A stretch of DNA of 64,000 nt, taken from positions 13,367,423 to 13,431,422 of the forward strand of contig OU452223.1 in NCBI GenBank assembly GCA_911728455.2, read 5' to 3'. The position numbers were made by a program, and so were the translations under genes. Source of the stretch: Marthasterias glacialis (taxonomy: Eukaryota; Echinodermata; Asteroidea; Forcipulatida; Asteriidae). Positions 47,698-60,235 of this stretch are shown in pieces. The notes below the pieces were generated by a model. The model had not been told where the DNA came from and searched no databases. It saw only the letters and a program-made list of their open reading frames with translations. Numbering within the stretch: the first letter of the stretch is position 1; the number at the start of each line of letters is the position of its first letter.

Positions 47698-47989
47698 TTA
47701 TAACACACCTCAGTCCAAAATGTCGGTTAGAAGAGTACATCGCGGTTTTTAGGCCGGAGATTCTTCTCGATCCGCAGACGCCCCAATTTTCGTTCTCTTG
47801 AGGGCGCTCTTTACTAGTCAATAGTTTTTGGGTTTTTGAAACTATTTCCTGCTTTGCGAACTATTTCCCCCAAATGAAGCGCGTGCGGTGGGTGTGGTGC
47901 AGATTTCATGCACTAGGCTATATTAGTTCACCCCACGCGACCGTGTTTCAGCCAATCAGGATAAAGAACCAGGGAGAGGTGTGTTATAA
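47698..47989. mobile_element. MITE-like repeat, copy 2 of 2
   Basis: Bounded by TTATAACACACCTC and GAGGTGTGTTATAA and homologous throughout to 715-1008. As with copy 1, it directly follows the acacatatggactgg foldback, so the pair may move as one unit. Confidence 0.65.
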
Positions 47990-50140
47990 TGTTATAGCAA
48001 TAACATTACTAAGTTGTCCTGATCATCTGATGCAACAGGTTTCCGAACAGGGAAATTGTTTGAAAAGAAAAAATGAATAAAAGTTTCAAAACCATCTGAC
48101 CCACCATTTCACAAGAAACCTTTAGTTCATAATCTGTTGAAATCTTGGAAGTGCGGTCTTGCTTTCTGAAAGATCGTCAGCGGTGCTGTATTTGCGGGTG
48201 TACTTGCAGCATCACCTGTTTCCGATCGGTTCATTGAGAAATGCAAAATGGCTCAAAAATGAAAAAATATTGTACACACTAGCACTGGTGGCGCAGGTTA
48301 GTGAGACTAAATTAGTTAATAAAATAATAAAGGTCTTCTTTACATAATTGTGTTACAATATGTTAATGTACAATCTTTATTTTTTCTTTATTTTTGTAGT
48401 TGTATATTTTATCCTATTTAAAATGGTAAGAATTAATTATTTTTAAATTAAATGTAACTGTAGCCCCTGCTAGAAAGTGGCCGCCTTCAGCATCTACACT
48501 GACTGGCACGGCAGATTGGAGGGTTAATGGCTTGCCTTCCAACCCATGACTTCATGAAGTCAAGCAGTGTGGCCGGGGATCCGTACAGAAGTAAAGTGCA
48601 GTGGTTGCTCTCCGTAGAGGGTCTAATCATCTTGAATTTGAAGCTATTAGAGGAGGTGAACTTTCACAACATCATGATGGTAAGCAAACTTCAGTACATT
48701 TCTCATTCATTCTTTTGCTTTGGCAAAAAAAAGGATGTAACAAAAAACGGATGTTTCTCCTCAGCGCCCACATAATGTCATAATTATAATATATCATTGC
48801 AATGAAGACCCCAAAGTTGGCTGATCAAGTTTGTTTTCAGTCATGGCCTTGGTACTCCAACAAACTCATACTCTATTCTAACATGGAGGAGATTCCGTCC
48901 TTTAGGGGACCCCACTAAATCATGAGAAAACAGTTTTGTCGGCCTCATGAATATTTTGTAGGTCTTAAAAATATTCCATACTAAATATTCCGTATTTGAA
49001 ATTCAAATAAACAGGGTAAAATGAAAAAACCTTTCACAATAGAACGATTGCACGACAATGTTTACATGCGGTCACGTGACCTCCTATTTGGTTATGACGT
49101 CATACAGCTGATGAAAAAATACATGTACGTGTAAAAGCATAGGCCGTGACACAGAGTGAGTAGGAAAACAGTCGATTTTACTTTCGTTAAGCGATGAATT
49201 AGTTAATCAGCCCCTATTATTTAAAGTAGTATGTTGTGGCATTAATTTAAAACACATCTCTGTTTCATAATTTAACAGAACTCTTTTAAAAAGAGGTTTT
49301 TTTAGCCATGCACTACCAGTGTCGGACGACTACTATGTAGCCTCCCGTCTGTTATTTTGTTTGTAATGTTAGACTAAATCACTGTAAAAAAGGATAAACA
49401 ACATTGGGAAAGTGAGCATTAATACCTAGCCTTGCAGAATTTCAAATAGGCAAAGGAATCACACAGTTTTGGAAAGCAATTTCTTTTATTTCAGCTTCAA
49501 AACTTTGAAATTTTTGTGTTGAAAAGTGTGTGGTGATCGCGGTCGTCTGGCCTAACGTTCCGTCGTGCACTGTACACATCGTGCACATTTATACAGTACT
49601 TTTACAATTTTCAAGACTTGCTGGAACTGTCCTTACTGGCTTTATTCAGCCACTTGAAGGTCTTCGGTACAAACTCTGGAATATGTTTCACAGATTTCGG
49701 GCAAGAAAAGCCTTGATTGAATAAACTAAATGCATAGTACCTTACCACCCTTTCCTATGGAGGATTACGTGTGTGTTTACATTTTATACCCAACAGGGGT
49801 CACGTAACGTAGGTCGCGTAATCGGTCTAGGCCCTGAAAAAAATGTCGTGGTGCTCATTCATACTGTAGGTGTAGGGCCATTTTTCAAGATTGATGCTCA
49901 GACATTTTGAAATTAACACAAGTCTAGGAATGTTTTTATTTGGGCAGAGAATAACTCGATGGGCCTTGGGACAACCCATGTCTTGAAAATTGACCAGAGG
50001 ATGGAGGTTTAGGACTCAATGAATACATGTTAGAAGTATTTATGAATATTTAGCATTTTGCAGTGTGTGCTTTGGGAGTTTGTTTAGTGGGGTGTACCCC
50101 CATGTTCTAACCAACTCATGTTCATTTTGATCAATTAGTT
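47990..50140. other. Non-coding stretch with a dispersed repeat
   Basis: 48038-48240 is the second copy of the repeat in CASC3 intron 1. Short ORFs at 48159-48347, 48527-48775 and 49530-49724 resemble no protein I know. The first two end near GT donor-like sites but have no partner exons I can identify. The rest is AT-rich. Confidence 0.4.
48038..48240 (+). repeat. Dispersed repeat, copy B (related to 3898-4110)
   Basis: Shares the gtttccg, cataatctgttgaaat and cctgtttccgatcggttcat blocks with the copy in CASC3 intron 1. Same orientation, moderately diverged. Confidence 0.4.
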
Positions 50141-50914
50141 CTCCAACCAACTCACTCATACTCCAACCAACTCACTCATACTCCAACCAACTCACTCATA
50201 CTCCAACCAACTCACTCATTCTCCAACCAATTCGCTTATACACCAACTAACTCACTCATACTCCAACCAACTCACTCACACTCCAACCAACTCACTCATA
50301 CTCCAACCAACTCACTCATACTCCAACCAACTCACTCATACTCCAACCAACTCACTCATACTCCAACCAACTCACTCATACTCCAACCAACTCACTCATA
50401 CTCAAACTAACTCACTCATACTCCAACCAACTCACTCGTACTCCAACCAACTCACTCATACTCCAACCAACTCACTCATACTCCAACCAACTCACTCATA
50501 CTCCAACCAACTCACTCATGCTCCAACCAACTCACTCATGCTCCAACTAACTCACTCATGCTCCAACCAACTCATTCATACTCCAACCAACTCACTCATA
50601 CTCCAACCAACTCACTCATACTCCAACCAACTCACTCATACTCCAACCAACTCACTCATACTCCAACCAACTCACTCATACTCCAACCAACTCACTCATA
50701 CTCCAACCAACTCACTCATACTCCAACCAACTCACTCATACTCCAACCAACTCACTCATACTCCAACCAACTCACTCATACTCCAACCAACTCACTCATA
50801 CTCCAACCAACTCGCTCATACACCAACCAACTCGCTCATACTCCTACCAACTCGCTCAAAGTCAACCAACTCGCTCAAACTCAACCAACTCGCTCAAACT
50901 CAACCAACTCGCTC
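50141..50914 (+). repeat. 20-bp minisatellite, about 38 copies
   Basis: The unit is CTCCAACCAACTCACTCATA, repeated about 35 times in exact 20-bp register to about 50840, then 3-4 shortened, diverged units (gctcaaactcaaccaact) to 50914. A few units vary at one or two positions. Because 20 is not a multiple of 3, the frames encode a 20-residue peptide repeat; this is a by-product. Isolated related text (ttctaaccaactcatg) lies just upstream at about 50105. Confidence 0.95.
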
Positions 50915-51740
50915 ATGTGAGACCAAAACTCTGCCTGAGAATGCGTACTAATATGCTGAATACATTTTTACCGTTTTCTCTACACAAAAAAAACAATGAA
51001 ATGAGCTGAAATTTTCAAAGGCTGGTGTTATTACATGTCATGTGCATCTTGATTTGTGCAAAGAATGGAAGCATTTACAGACATATTGCCCAATGTTCAG
51101 CTGGGGGCTTTATATGGATAGTTCCCATGACAGCTTTCCTGTATCCTGTTTCCTGTATTCCTGCATTCCATCAGCAAAATTAACAAATTCTTTTAATTCA
51201 ACATACTTGACAAACAGAGTAAAATTTCCCCATTGAACGGTAATAAAGAAAATGAAGAGTAGAGAAAAGTAAACAGTACTGATTTACAGCTGTATGCAGA
51301 AACATACATGTAATAAGTTTAAAACTTTTTAAAAATTTTTTGTATAAGTTCTTGTTACAGTGCGTCTTTAAACAAAATTGCCTGGGAAAAAGCTCTCCTT
51401 GAAATCCAGGCTTGAAAAAAATAAATCAATATTCATTTATTGTGTCACCTTTGGGGTTTCCCCTCTATGGTACCATGTCATTGGGTAATTGTAAGGACTA
51501 ACAATAGCCTTTGTGAAAGCTCAGTCAACCCCGTTTCTTAAGAATTTGATGCCCAAACTCAAAGCAAAAGATATAATGTGCATATGCGTGCTGTGGGAAT
51601 CACATTATTCTGTATTTTTACTTCCTCCTTGCTTCTAGATCAGGTCGGGTGTCTATTACAAATAGACTAGACGGATACTATTAATTTCATAAAAGTATCT
51701 GAAGTAGAGGGAACAGCAGCAGCTACAGCGAAAAGCTACA
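50915..51740. other. Non-coding stretch before the signal-peptide exon
   Basis: AT-rich, no repeat or coding sequence recognised. The last ~60 bp (gaacagcagcagctacagcg region) are probably 5' UTR of the exon at 51741. Confidence 0.4.
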
Positions 51741-51825
51741 ATGGGTGGTGTTTCTGTTCTACCACTCATTCTGGTTGGGACACTTCTGGTGTGTGGATTC
51801 ACAGACTTAGGAAAGGCAAACCAAG
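51741..51825 (+). CDS. Probable first coding exon of a secreted or membrane protein (signal peptide)
   Basis: The ATG at 51741 opens 28 codons plus one base: MGGVSVLPLILVGTLLVCGF, then TDLGKANQ. A hydrophobic core with small residues before a polar stretch fits a signal peptide. A good donor (CCAAG|gtaggc) follows in phase 1, the phase typical of the intron between a signal peptide and modular extracellular domains. No downstream exon was identified within the window, so the protein cannot be named; later exons could lie beyond 64000. A chance ORF is possible. Confidence 0.45.
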
Positions 51826-54800
51826 GTAGGCTGTTCAGTTATGTTTTGTTTTCTTTTGTTTGGGGTGTTTTTTGTTGGTTTTTTTTCACTCTAGTTTATA
51901 TTTCTTGGAAAGAGTTATTGCTCTTTTGCATAGTATTTTCGCTTTGTAAACTGTTGTGTACTGGCCTATGTAGGCTGTGGCGTAATGTGTCTTATGGGAC
52001 ACTAACACCTCCCCCCCCCCCCCTCCGAATTGGTTTTAAGACACCTATAAAACAACCTTCCCCTTCATCCGTCACCCATTAGAATTTGAGAAAAAAAATG
52101 ATTCTTGTCAAATCTGTCCAGACGTTCAGATTTATATACACAGAAATGTCCATGCGAAATTTTTGAAAGATTTTATAATTTGGCATAGTCCTGTGTTCAC
52201 TTTATTGTCTTCATGGGTTCCATCTGGTTTGGGTACATTTCACCCTGAAAAGATTCAGCTAAGAAAATCAAATATAAACAGGCCTCAACTGCAGCCCCCT
52301 GTTCCCGCTCCAGTTGAGGGCCTTTTTTTTTGGTTGGTTTTTTTTTTCTTTGCAGGGGGACGATAGTCCAAAGAGAGCCCAGTAATTTTAATTAAAGAAA
52401 CATCGTTACTCGAATGACCTTCCGGCATTATTTCTCTTTTTTTTTTTACTGTTTTTATTGTTGAAAAGATTCTATCTTTCAGTGAATTTCTTTGTAAAAG
52501 AAACACAAGTAGTACTCACCGTCTGTTCAGTCGTATTTATGCAAATTTTTAGGCCCCAAATACCCTCTCGACCAATCAGAAGGCCGCATTTAGGGTCACC
52601 TGACCCCCTAATTAGCATATTTTGAGGAGGTAAAATGATATTTCAAACGATGACGCAATCATAATGTTATTGTATGAACTACATGTCAGTGCAATAGGCG
52701 GTGTATGTTCCGGTAGAGTAGATGATCCCCAGACAAAGGGAGGGCTCCTACAAGAAGGAGAGAGGGAGTTAATCCTATCGATCGATACAGGATCCGAAGG
52801 TATAGATGGTCAGAAGATCATGTGGAGAAATGTAAGAAATACACAAATTGTACACACGTGTATATCATAACACGCGATGGGATGACCGTATCATGCTTGG
52901 TCCGCTAATAAGACGAAGGAGGGGAGAAATCCAAGGAGAAGTTTAAATAAAACTGAAAATAATGTTTACTCTCCGCACTTTGGTGGTCCTTATCAACCCA
53001 TTGAACCGCAAGACGACTGCTTTGCAGAAAGTCACACACAACATGAAAAGGGATGTGCTTGATAAACATCCAGCATTGGTAAACCGCGAATATCGTGTAC
53101 TTTACTCAGTTGGCCCTGTGCGAGACCGTAATTGTAGGCAATTCATCAAGTTGTTATTCCTCAAGGTTTACGGTTGTGTTCGTTGTTCTTACAAACCATA
53201 CTGAAGAAGGTATCCATTTTGTCAACAATTTGGAAGTTCTAAAATGATGAATGCGCCCACATGGACGTCTCTGCAGCACAATGTTTAAAATTGTTGATCC
53301 TCAATTCTTGATTGTATTTTCGTGCATGATGCCAATGAGGTAAAGGTTATACACCGTACATATGACAACATATCGATCGATTTCTATACCAAAACGGTGT
53401 ATCAGTAACTCTCACCATCGGTCAGAGAACTCAACACGCGCGAAGCAAGCCTTATACTATGTATATGGGTACATGAGTATGTATCGATAGTATGCAATTT
53501 GTGGATTAAATCGTATAGTCTAAGTCGGTGGAATACAATCATTCACGCTTTTCTCGTTTTTGCGTAAAACCTTTGTTTGTCATGTGTCATTTTGTGGAAA
53601 TATTCTTATAAACGTCCGCGTTTTATGCAATTTACTGACCGCTGATATTGATAAAACACAACTTCACAATTCAAAGAGAGGATTATGACCAAAATTGCCC
53701 GTATTCACTCAATATTTCCCCTTTGAATTAAAACTTTGAATTTGTCTTTTGCCCGCGATGACGATTCACCCCTTAGAATTGTCCGATAAATTTGTTGGGT
53801 CACTCAATTTTCCTTTGTTGATGCGAGACGCTGATATTTTTACGGGTGTAAATACCTTTTTTGAACTTACGATATGATTCATGCGCGTGTGCAAACCGGC
53901 TACGGAAAAGGAAAACAGTTCGACTCTAACCTATTTACTGCTCTTCCCTTTACACTTTAAGTGACAAGCAGCGCCTCTATGTCTCTCTACATAGTAAAAT
54001 TTAACAATGCAATTAGCGGTCGTGTAAATCACGCGAGTTAGTGTATTTTTTCTGGTTTCTGTTAAAGGCTGAATTGCGGAACTTGGCCAGTGTACCGGGA
54101 CATTTTTAGGAAACAAATTGGAAAGTATATGACTTTAACTCCGGTACTTACCGAGACCGTCAATATTTTACAATATTTGAATACAACGAATTAATGAAAA
54201 CCGAGTGAAACAATAGAAGTAAACAGCTACAATCAAGGCTTGTCGTTGAACTTATGAAGAATGCCGTGTAAAAATTTCGCCGTTACGTTGCTACACATAG
54301 TTCAACGATTCACACACACACACAAGACAAGAAAAAAGACGGACAACTTCACACGTAACAAAGTACAGGTAACGAATTGTTCTACCTCCATGGTTTGATG
54401 AGGTGTAACAACTAATGTGAATCCAACACATAGAGGAAGACAGCAGACGAAAAACATATACATGCACAAATGCTCTTGTATTCACCCATGATTACGCGTA
54501 TACGAGTTTAACTGGACATGACCCTTTAAAATGCGTCTTTAAAACAAAGTAAAAGAAATGAATAGATGTGTCGAATCATTAGACAAAGCTTATAAGGACG
54601 ATGTATACAAGACACAACAACGAGCAAACGAGTAATTTTATGGCTTACATTCGACTGGAAGAGAAAAATAAATAACAGACGTGGTAAAATCTCTTTTGTA
54701 AATATAGACGAGGGTCTTCTTACACATCGGAGGAACACAAATTCACCGATCCTCAGCCGCCAGAGTAGAATTTTGACGAAGTCACATCCATTTTCGTTCG

Positions 54801-56123
54801 TCTATGTTGCGCATCCATCACATATCCAAATATATTCCAGAGGTTTGGTCGTGTTGTGTATCAAGACGTAAGCTTCATGATAAAATGAAGCGGTAGCGGT
54901 AGCCCCGTTTCGTCGCCTCACAAAGTCAACAAATATTGGGGTTGCCACCCATTCATAACTTAATCAGATCACAAAAGACCATCGGGTGGGGATGGCCGAG
55001 GTATTCAAACGGGGAGAGGGTACACCCAATGCGTCTTCAACGTGAAAACCCCCATTACAAACAGTGCAGCTTATATTGATCTTCCTCCCTGTGACTTAAC
55101 GCGTACTGAAGGTAGTCGGTCATTCCCCTTTAATCTGTAAATGAAACATTATTGTCATGGGATGTCCCTAGAGGATTGTGGAAGCATCGTTTATTTTTAC
55201 TTGTCTTCTCCTTTCCACCAAATAGGCCTAAGTACTCTTTTCTTTACAGAAAATGATATCAAGGAGGCGAAAGACGGCTACTGATAAGGCATACGTATTG
55301 CACTTGCCCTTTTCACTGAAAATATATGACCAACCCACATCATCGAATAAAACAAAGTTTCATCGCAATTGCATGGATAGAGCATGGAGGTATAACGAGT
55401 ATGCATTACATTGTTGTTCAACGTTAAACCACGCAGGTGTCTATAGTACTGCGTGCGCATTCTTTTTGCACAATGTTATGGTTACAGAAACATAGTGTTT
55501 GAAAGCTGGTTAAAGCGCTATTGAAAGGAGAGTGTTCATCGAGAAAGTAAACGTAAGCTACACTATACATTGTACACCTCGTTATTATTTTCCTCAAACG
55601 ACAATTGACCGTAGATGACCAAAATGTCTTCAAGGTATAAAGAAAAAGATCAATGTGGAACAAACTGATTTTAATAGGATAACAAAGGTTACGTTTAAAT
55701 TAACATGGAGCAATAAAAAACAGAATTTAGATGTTCACTGATCAGTAATCGATGTATAGTTTTGTTTTGTAAATCCACTGGAGATATGGGATTGTGCGCT
55801 TACTCCAGTACACATACGAGCCGTGATGGGGATGCCTGAATAATCACACCGGTCAAAGAAAGGGTACACATAGTAGTCAACAATACGGTTGACTGTCCGC
55901 TAACTGGGCTCAGCTTCTTCCTTGTTAAAGGGAATTAAACACTCTGGTTGCTTAGTCAATACAATGTCCCCCACACATCGTAATAACATACGAGGAAATT
56001 TGCTCTTGTTTATCATCACCTCAGCTCTGGGCTGTTTTATTCAACCTTACTCAACAAAAGATACACTTTTTACATTTTCTGCTTCTTCAAATCGGTTAAA
56101 ATAATAAAGTTTAAAGCGTTAAC
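51826..56123. other. 4.3-kb stretch without recognisable genes
   Basis: Possibly intron of the gene starting at 51741. It has short ORFs only, none with recognisable content. Simple-sequence patches include a C tract at 52010-52024 and T tracts at 52322-52350. The interval has no MITE I could delimit. Two stretches near 54985 and 55828 share agggtacac and gatggggatg text but are too diverged to call. Confidence 0.4.
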
Positions 56124-56452
56124 AACAATAATTATTTACAATGATTATGTTTCACTTTAATCAAACAAACAAATACGAAAATTAAAAAAATTGGAAATGT
56201 AAACAAAAACACAAAACACAAAACACGAAACAAAAAAACGAAACAAAACAAAAACAAGAAACAAGAAACACAAAAATGTAAAACAAGAAACACGCAACAA
56301 AAACACAAAATACGAAACAAAACAAAAACACGAAACAAAAAACGAAACAAAACACAAAACACGAAACAAGAAACACAAACATGTAAAGCAAGAAACACAA
56401 CAAAAATACAAAATACGAAACAAACAAACAAACAAAAATACAAATTTGTAAA
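56124..56452 (+). repeat. Left terminal inverted repeat of the polymerase element
   Basis: It begins aacaataattatttacaatg and continues into A/C-only low-complexity text (aaacacgaaacaagaaac-like). It matches the right terminus in inverse orientation along its whole length, with a few substitutions and short indels. Open frames on its minus strand (Cys/Phe/Val-rich) are artefacts of the low-complexity composition. Confidence 0.85.
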
Positions 56453-57008
56453 CTTAGGCACATTAAGTGAAATACATAATTAATTTGGTTCAATTTTTCC
56501 AGATAAATTTCTACATAGAGCAACTTACTGATAACAGATCAAAACTAATACAGTTAGGCCTACTGTAACGATAAAACAAATAATCATTCGATTGTTTCAA
56601 ATCTTTTTGAAACGTAATTCTCTAAATGCAATTTGTGCTGATTTCAAAACGAAACATAGTTTTTTTTTTTTACGTATGTCCATACCACGGACAATGATAT
56701 CAGTCATTTGCACTTTACAATGCTGATAGTAAGCAATAACATCACAATCCAAACGAAAAAACATTCATATTTCCGTAGACACGTTGTTGATGATACTGTT
56801 AAATACACAGAATAAAAGTGTTTTTAACTGAATAGTCAATTCATGTTTAATTCAATAGTTACGGGCAAAACATATTGCTAATGCACTGTGATGAAAACGC
56901 CTATCATTTTGTAAATACAATTCATTAAACCAACGCATCCACCAAGTCAAGCCCAACAAAATGAGGGCTATAAGCACATAAACAAGGCGCTTGCGGGCGA
57001 GTGTATGT

Positions 57009-59360
57009 TCAGTAACCGTAGGGAACAGTCTCATGGTTTTCAATCTGCACTCTTTTTGTATAAACCAGCTGGTAACTCTTATTTTCCTCTTTTGTTTCAA
57101 TGTTCGTTGTTTTCTTATTTCTGGAGATCTTAAATGGATCGAAAACTGTAATCTTATTCGGGCCAATTTTCTTTACCATGTTGGACATGGTTTCAAAGTT
57201 TACGTGAAACTGATTTCTGTAGTTAAGAGTAATGCCCCTCACTTTACAGTGTGTACTATACCCGTTCCTATCAGGTTTAAGTAACTCGTAAGCGTAGTTT
57301 TTAGGACCACCGCTGACAAATGTAACGATATGATTACCGTGATCTAATTCGTTGGTCAATTCACCTAAATAGTCTCCAACCTTTGGCTCCCATTCCCCCT
57401 CCCTGCTAACATAGATCACACTATCTGTGTCGTAATACAGAACTCTGCGATCTAATTGTTCTAATAGTTCGTAAAGTTCAAGGCTGGCATGAGCCGTAGT
57501 GTACGCTGCGATGATCACATTGGTGCGCGCAGACGGTTCGATAAACTCCTCTTTATTTTGCCAGTTAACTTCAATCATATCCTCATTGATAAATCGGGCG
57601 CTATTTATCTCAATTTTGTCACTCGTCATGAGGTCCATGTACTCAGCGGGATCATCAATGTGGTCAGTTTTGGACATGTTACTTCTTTGTCCGAATTTAC
57701 CCCAAAAACTGTTCAGCATCAATTTAGCAAGAGCTCTAAGCCCAGGGTTTTTCTCAATATGGTTCCAGTCCAGACGAATCCCTTCTCTTTTGAAATACTG
57801 TTCAATGTATATATGTTTTTCCTCATCCGATTGACACCACTTTGGCCAGTCGCTCGACTCTTGCTTCATCTTGAGGAAAGCATTAACGTAAGACGCAAAC
57901 AATCCACCTTCCTTCGTATCTGGATCGTAGACTGATACCTCTTTGAAATGCCACACTTCGTAAATCTTAAGTAACCTATACCCCAATGTAAGCGCCTTCT
58001 GTAACTCAAAGGTTACCCACGTTCCCGTCAAAGACCGTTCGTTGTCAGTATGCTGACATGAGGATTGCTGCATTGACTCACTACAAGTAGCGCAGAGAGG
58101 AAACATCAATTTGTTAGAGGCTTTGTAAGGGATGACTGGATGATACAACCCTCTGGGTGGAAGCACCTTGCACTTTATCAAACCTTCGTATTCGTTGATG
58201 TCGCCAAAGTGTTCGGTAATGACCGTCGGATGACCGATTGGGTACTTTTTGTATTTGTTAACATACGGGTAAAGGCTGGTAAAGTCCACGTAATTAATCT
58301 TTTCGCCCCGCCCAGCTTCGTAAAAAAGTTTGGTTGCATTGGTGCCACCTCCAAAAAATGCATCACGTGGCTTCAAAGGCGTTGAAAGGTCTAATGACGT
58401 CACGAAAGCCTTCATGTCAGCATTCTTTGCCAATTCATTATTAAACTCGCATTCCCATTTCTCGATGTATCGACATCCTTGACTTATGACAAACAGACGT
58501 TTCTCGATTGTTTTTTGGTACAGTTCCTCCATAGTCAACTGACTTAAAGGATGTTTGGTGTGACGGGCCAAACAGGTATGTCCGTGGTGGAGACAACCGT
58601 GAAACTCTAGCACAGTTTCAACGCCGTCTTCGATGTAGAAACCATCTGCTTTGTATTTACCGATATGTTTCTCTCCATTATTTGCTGCATGTTGAATGGT
58701 GTGACCTGTTTGATGCGATACCCACTTGAGCCATTGCAATGCTATGATCGACTGTCTGTCATTGGAGGGGTAGCCTTGTGGGGGTATAACGCCAATGGTG
58801 TTTGATTCGAGGTATTTAGATCGAAACACCAAGTTACAAGCCGAGGCAATGGTAATGCAATGCTTGAATGGGTCAATACCGGGGGTTTTTTCATCTGCCG
58901 TCATACTCATGAAGAGGGATCTAAACTGCAGACAGCATCGACGAAGAATGTCTACATCAGATTGACAATAATTAATAAGTTCTCGCTTGAGATCGAATGT
59001 ATCGCCCTGATGCTCATTGTACCATTCAATGAATGCCTGTCTGTCACTTGGTTTCATGCTGTCTGGGTTATAGTGCTTCATGTCGGGTAGATGGGGAAGT
59101 ATTTTGTCTTGATTGGCTGCCGTATTGTAAAAATGTGGAAAATAGCCCTTTACAAGTTCCTTCAGACCAAATGTTCCAGGAAGTTTGGACAGGGACATAG
59201 GTAGAAAGTTGAAAGAATCGATGAATTTCATGTCATTGACAGCTACTTCAATGCACATCACCTTTGCACCGTTCAGAATAACTTTTGGGAGAACGGCATT
59301 GTCATACAGATATTGTAAAATGAAGTAAGAGTCATAACCCTTAAAGTTATGACAAATCAC
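57009..59360 (-). pseudogene. Family-B DNA polymerase, C-terminal segment (most of exonuclease and polymerase domains)
   Basis: A 783-codon frame on the minus strand. Seen in order: Exo II (CHNFKGYD) at residues 3-10, Exo III (YCQSDVD) at about 131-137, a Cys/His patch EFHGCLHHGH at about 252-261, polymerase motif A (DFTSLYP) at 359-365, motif B (KLMLNSFWGKFG) at about 546-557, motif C (YYDTDS) at 642-647, and GGPKNY near 684 in the KxY position. All catalytic Asp residues of motifs A and C are present. The extra spacing around motif A is consistent with the insertions of protein-primed polymerases. The frame has no own ATG at its left end because it is the continuation of the segment at 59357-60235 after a frameshift. 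It would replicate the element's DNA. The stop at 57009 is close to the expected family C-terminus. Confidence 0.88.
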
Positions 59361-60235
59361 GATAGCTCCGGCATTTTGCTCATTAAACAGCCATTCACAA
59401 AACTGCGTTTTGGTGTTTGGACATGGAAGATCTTTTGACGATCACCGCATTTGGCGCATGCTGTTAGGTAATTTTGATCCATGCATTGGTCGCATACTTT
59501 GTGCGCTATGCAGAGATTTGGTACGTGAACACCCGTCTCTTGCATGCACTCAAAATCAAAGAAGATGTAGGACGACGTTTGCTTTAGATGGTCATCACCT
59601 TCATCCATTGATTCATCGTCGATCAAACTGACAAACTCAACATTATGATCAATTTCTAAGTGTTCTTTAAACATGGCTGGCTGCATGTAGCAGCGGTGAT
59701 CTTGCGGTACAAACTCCATGCAAACTGAACAGTACTTTTCACCGCAAACATGTTCTTTGCCTCGATGAAGCCGTCTATTTACAAACTGACTGCACAAGCC
59801 ACATCTGTAATACTGTTCACAGCGAGATTTCCCAAGCCGTTCCGACTTTTTTAGATGGTTTTCAAAACACTGGATACTCTTAAAGTTCAGATTACATTTT
59901 TGACAGTGTTGCCATTCTTCTTCAACGCAGTCCGTACCGTGGCAAAGCCGGCACGTGTTCTCACAGCGATGATCTTCTTTATGATCATAGCCTCTGTAGC
60001 AGTTTGGGCAGAAATAGCTCCTATTGAGGAAGGCTGGCATACTTGTAATGACGTCATAATGCCCATGATGAAAGTAAAGACAAATACGATGTTTAGCTGC
60101 TGGACCATGAAAGATTATGGCATTGAAATGTTCTTTTGATGCCACAAGAATTTGGTAGTGTGGTAAATTTCTTAAGTTCTTCAATTCCGCACTGTCTGAA
60201 AGGTACGTTAGCTTGCTGATGAAGTTCTTGGGCAA
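59357..60235 (-). pseudogene. Family-B DNA polymerase, middle segment (Cys/His-rich region and Exo I)
   Basis: A 292-codon frame with many paired cysteines and histidines (CPNCYRGYDHKEDHRC at about 76-91, CRLCHGTDC at about 95-103, CQKC, CGLC and CSVC pairs after), which probably bind zinc. It then has an Exo I motif FFDFE at about 225-229. The homologous part starts near residue 24; the residues before it are read out of frame. At the other end homology ends near 59430, where it shifts to the frame of the next segment. The lesion is therefore an indel near 59420-59440. No restored reading is given. Confidence 0.82.

Noticed and set aside
48527-48783. Two overlapping ORFs of 82 and 60 codons
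   Set aside because: No recognisable content, both short, different frames of the same stretch. A non-coding transcript is possible but unsupported.
50538-50951. Gln/Thr/Asn/Ser-rich repeat proteins (137 and 120 codons)
   Set aside because: Both come from the 20-bp minisatellite, open in more than one frame, with no start context or splice sites.
54980-55870. Pair of similar stretches with agggtacac
   Set aside because: Shared text is short and interrupted; could be chance.
57489-60139. Plus-strand ORFs of 60-148 codons
   Set aside because: Antisense shadows of the polymerase; the minus strand has the conserved motifs.
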